This document shows positions 5,529-7,331 of a DNA stretch of 7,331 bases, in pieces. This stretch comes from an uncultured Ruminococcus sp. (GTDB taxonomy: Bacteria; Bacillota; Clostridia; Oscillospirales; Acutalibacteraceae), in assembly GCA_902803585.1 (NCBI GenBank), contig CADCQO010000001.1, positions 1 through 7,331 on the forward strand. The letters run 5' to 3'. Position numbers and translations under genes: made by a program. Under the pieces are notes generated by a model that saw nothing but the letters and a program-made list of their open reading frames with translations, made no database searches and was not told where the DNA came from. Each line of letters starts with the position of its first letter. The stretch's first letter is position 1.

Positions 5529-5584
5529 TGTGACATACTCCCCCACCTATAGAGGCGGGGGACTTCTTGCCCCTTTAGGTTAAA
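5529..5584 (-). mobile_element. Relic resembling an IS200/IS605-family (TnpB-type) right end
   Basis: Read on the minus strand, ACCTAAAGGGGCAAGAAG leads into a hairpin, CCCCCGCCT-CTAT-AGGTGGGGG (5540-5561, 9 pairs with one mismatch), then AGTATGTCA. This layout, a GC-rich imperfect hairpin close to the tip followed by a short AT-rich tail, is that of IS605-type right ends, which double as the 3' part of the TnpB guide RNA. ACCTA and TAGGT, and GGGG and CCCC, offer alternative pairings. No transposase or tnpB remains, so it is a solo end or a tiny non-autonomous copy. Family assignment is from memory of similar ends; an ordinary extra hairpin is the alternative. Confidence 0.55.
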
Positions 5585-5610
5585 ACTGTGTATTTCCCTG
5601 AAACGGAAAA

Positions 5611-6360
5611 TTACTTAGAGGACTTCTTTGTCTTGAGAGCGAATGCAGAAGTACCGAGAGCTACTACAGCCATAACAGCGAATACAGCAGCGGTTGTACC
5701 TGCGTTGTCACCAGTCTTTACATCAGAAGTAGGAGTAACGATGCTGGGCTGAGTGCTGGGCTGTGTGCTGGGCTGTGTGCTGGGCTGTGAGCTGGGCTGA
5801 GTGCTGGGCTGTGAGCTGTGCTCAACAGGTGTCAGGCGAGCGATTGCAAATCTGGAGAAGTGCGGTACTGCAACGTCTTTAAGAGAAGCGTCGAGCATAA
5901 CGAAACCATCGGTTTCATTCTGATAGATGAAAGTAGCATTATAACCAGTAGCCTTCGAGAAACTGAAGGTCAGCTTAACACCTTCACCCACATAAACGCT
6001 TTTGCCTTCTGCATCTGCAAAGTGAATCTCGAAGATATCAACATAGTCAATTGTATTATTGCCGATAGAGGGACTCTTAGCGAAAACTTCTTCCAGATCA
6101 ACATCAGCGAGAATCTCAGCATAGAAAGAGTAGGTGCCTGCTTCCATCAGATCTGCCGGAATTTCAGCAGTAACGTCAACAGGAAGACCCTTCTGACCAT
6201 CGAGCTTAACGGTTACAGTAGCACCCTCACCAGCAACAACCTCAAAAGAAGTATCCAGCTTAGAAACACCGAGTGTGTTAGCGCTAACGCCTACAACAGA
6301 AACAGAAGCTGCCAGCGTAGCAGCTGCGAGTGTAGAAACAACGATTTTCTTCATATTCAT
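5611..6360 (-). CDS. Secreted, membrane-anchored surface protein of unknown function (smaller paralogue)
   Basis: A 249-aa protein with no family I can name. It begins MNMKKIVVSTLAAATLAASV, a typical signal peptide probably cut after Ala27. Residues about 45-175 form an ectodomain shared with the 338-aa protein (AGTYSFYAEILADVDLEEVF, FADAEGK, TGYNATFIYQ, DGFVMLDAS). A Gln-Pro-Ser-Thr stalk follows (182-206), then SDVKTGD (212-218), a hydrophobic span (222-242) and KTKKSSK. The KTGD-membrane-Lys layout is that of a sortase substrate, but the LPxTG proline is replaced by Val214. The start at 6360 has AGGAGG 8 nt upstream; Met3 would be too far from it. The Ala-rich, optimal-looking codon pattern and consensus promoter suggest high expression. 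It lies upstream of its paralogue but with a terminator and a new promoter between them. Confidence 0.88.
   Translation of the reverse strand: MNMKKIVVSTLAAATLAASVSVVGVSANTLGVSKLDTSFEVVAGEGATVTVKLDGQKGLPVDVTAEIPADLMEAGTYSFYAEILADVDLEEVFAKSPSIGNNTIDYVDIFEIHFADAEGKSVYVGEGVKLTFSFSKATGYNATFIYQNETDGFVMLDASLKDVAVPHFSRFAIARLTPVEHSSQPSTQPSSQPSTQPSTQPSTQPSIVTPTSDVKTGDNAGTTAAVFAVMAVVALGTSAFALKTKKSSK
5744..5815 (-). repeat. 12-bp tandem repeat, six units, coding the Q-P-S-T stalk
   Basis: Six head-to-tail units of CTGGGCTG(T/A)G(T/A)G on the plus strand encode QPST or QPSS on the minus strand; units at 5756-5767 and 5768-5779 are identical. A degenerate partial unit follows at 5816. Slippage would change stalk length in steps of four residues while keeping frame. 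Confidence 0.93.
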
Positions 6361-6405
6361 AACAATTACCTCCTAAAAATTTGAGTGAAATTCAACTCCT
6401 ATGTC

Positions 6406-6434
6406 ATAGTATCATATCATTCGGCAGATGTCAA
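6406..6434 (-). promoter_or_regulatory. Sigma-A promoter of the 249-aa surface protein gene
   Basis: TTGACA (6429-6434), 17 nt, TACTAT (6406-6411) on the minus strand. An exact 11-bp palindrome CTATGTCATAG (6399-6409) overlaps the -10 box, and an imperfect 16-bp palindrome (6383-6398) follows in the leader. Either could be an operator; no regulator is evident. Confidence 0.82.
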
Positions 6435-6570
6435 GAACCAGCCATATTTTTTTGCATTATGACAAGACAACCGTGTTTTTTCTGATTTTTTTAGTTATAT
6501 CTCACAATTTCCACCGAGTACAGCGTCCATTTATCCTATTGAGCAAAGCGTAGGCGGAGGGGGGAATATA
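6435..6570. other. Intergenic spacer without a recognised element
   Basis: This stretch separates the end of the EpsG-like gene from the promoter of the 249-aa surface protein. It is AT-rich with several homopolymer T runs on the plus strand. I found no convincing stem plus T tract on the minus strand, so the terminator of the EpsG-like gene is not identified. Confidence 0.5.
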
Positions 6571-7331
6571 TCACCTGAACAGCTTCATCCATGTAGCATA
6601 TTCCGCTGCGCCGTGTGCATTTTCGGACAATCCATAGTAAAAATGCACATAGGAAAGAATGAGCGTCACCACCAGAAAACTCATGGACAGAATCATTCTT
6701 GCTTTCGGAGAAGTCAGGTCAATAGTCTTTTCGCCGGAAGTAGTATAGCGGATACCTTTTGTTTTGAGAGAGCGGAAAAGCACCGGTGCCAGCAGAATCA
6801 TAAAGACGATGAAGTAATAGGACAGACGCTCAATAATGCTGTGTTTGGACATTGTGACCATCATCAGCATACCGATGAAGGTAAGGTTAATCAGGTACTT
6901 GTTCTCATTTGTCAGGTTAACGGTTTCTGTTTTGACAAGCAGGAACGCCGCAACAGTAAGGAAGATCGGCAAAATGGCATACAAGAAGGAAAGTCCCTCT
7001 ACAATGAATACTGACTCCCTGTATTCTTCGTGATAGAAACCCATGACAAGATCAAACAAGTTGCTGGAAGCCGTGAAGAACCACAGCAGGAAAAATCCGT
7101 AAATCAGCACTTCTTTGATGTTGGGCTTCATTTTTACAAGCAGATACACCGGCAGCATAACCAGAATGGTCTGGTGGAAGAAAGAAGCAGCGACAATGAC
7201 TGCGGCGAACCGGAAAAACTGATTCCGCTTCATAAAATGCCATGCCAGCATCAGGAACGACACAGCGATCATCTGACGCAGGAAGTTCATGCTCATAAAG
7301 TACAGAAACAGATTGATATACAAAATGGTGG
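6571..7331 (-). CDS. EpsG-like polysaccharide biosynthesis membrane protein, C-terminal part (cut by window edge)
   Basis: About 253 codons of a very hydrophobic protein are open to the right edge, so the true start lies beyond 7331; the TTG at 7321-7323 is an internal codon. Around seven membrane spans are visible, for example VSFLMLAWHF, AAVIVAASFF, LIYGFFLLWFF, AILPIFLTVAAFLLV, FIVFMILLAPVLF and MSFLVVTLILSY. Near the visible start the stretch SMNFLRQMIAVSFLMLAWHF followed by RNQFFRFAAVIVAASFFHQT is the hallmark of the EpsG/Wzy-like family, which has conserved N..RQ and FH. Members act in the inner membrane in export or polymerisation of exopolysaccharide or capsule repeat units. The protein ends in a soluble tail of about 25 residues. 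It shares strand with the surface-protein genes, but those have their own promoters. An O-antigen ligase-type protein is the alternative. Confidence 0.75.
   Translation of the reverse strand, partial: TILYINLFLYFMSMNFLRQMIAVSFLMLAWHFMKRNQFFRFAAVIVAASFFHQTILVMLPVYLLVKMKPNIKEVLIYGFFLLWFFTASSNLFDLVMGFYHEEYRESVFIVEGLSFLYAILPIFLTVAAFLLVKTETVNLTNENKYLINLTFIGMLMMVTMSKHSIIERLSYYFIVFMILLAPVLFRSLKTKGIRYTTSGEKTIDLTSPKARMILSMSFLVVTLILSYVHFYYGLSENAHGAAEYATWMKLFR

Noticed and set aside
5744..5815. Short regular repeats that might be a CRISPR array.
   Set aside because: Units are 12 bp, contiguous without spacers, and encode a QPST stalk in frame.
5818..6384. Rightward open frame of 188 codons.
   Set aside because: Antisense shadow of the 249-aa surface protein, with no ribosome site and no protein-like pattern.
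6541..6564. String containing GCGTAGGCGG like a piece of 16S rRNA.
   Set aside because: Only about ten bases match and the flanks do not continue the rRNA sequence.
6613..7014. Rightward open frame of 133 codons, rich in His and Gln.
   Set aside because: Composition is what the antisense of a hydrophobic membrane protein gives; the EpsG-like frame explains the region.
7321..7323. TTG as the start codon of the EpsG-like gene.
   Set aside because: The frame stays open to the window edge, no ribosome site can be seen, and the family has several more membrane spans before this point.

Overview
The window looks like chromosomal DNA of a spore-forming, low-to-mid GC Gram-positive anaerobe of the Clostridia, most like the Ruminococcus/Oscillospiraceae group. 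The evidence is a spoIIA operon, a SipL-type coat protein (found in Clostridia rather than Bacillus), SpoIVA, strong AGGAGG ribosome sites, TTGACA-N17-TATGAT promoters and surface proteins ending in TGD-membrane-KKK tails. The genus is an inference; there is no rRNA or other marker here.

Left half (1-3588), sporulation. Two divergent units share a 223-bp control region (1954-2176). Leftward run a SipL-like SPOCS/LysM protein (415-1953) and, 21 nt behind it, the first 131 codons of spoIVA (393 down to the window edge). SipL and SpoIVA are known partners in C. difficile, where they attach the coat to the outer forespore membrane. Rightward runs the operon spoIIAA-spoIIAB-sigF (2177-3588), with 17-nt and 8-nt overlaps. 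It encodes the anti-anti-sigma factor, the anti-sigma kinase and the first forespore sigma factor. A Rho-independent terminator follows at 3608-3647. The control region holds a sigma-E-like promoter facing sipL, an 8-bp hairpin and one Spo0A-box match. The sigF product lacks about 35 N-terminal residues compared with B. subtilis.

Middle (3662-6434), three leftward single-gene units, each with its own consensus sigma-A promoter. First is a Cys-type, probably thioredoxin-dependent glutathione peroxidase. Then come two related cell-surface proteins (338 and 249 aa) of unrecognised function. Both have a signal peptide, a conserved ectodomain of about 130 residues, a low-complexity stalk built from DNA repeats, and a C-terminal anchor resembling a sortase signal but without its proline. 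Terminators follow both surface genes. Between the second gene and its terminator lies a roughly 55-bp relic resembling the right end of an IS200/IS605 (TnpB-type) element.

Right end (6571-7331): the C-terminal part of a polytopic EpsG-like exopolysaccharide membrane protein, cut by the window edge.

No CRISPR array, tRNA, rRNA or intact transposase was seen. I do not see a clearly new multi-gene system. The least explained items are the surface-protein pair, the short sigma-F, the IS605-like relic and the sipL-spoIVA/spoIIA arrangement.
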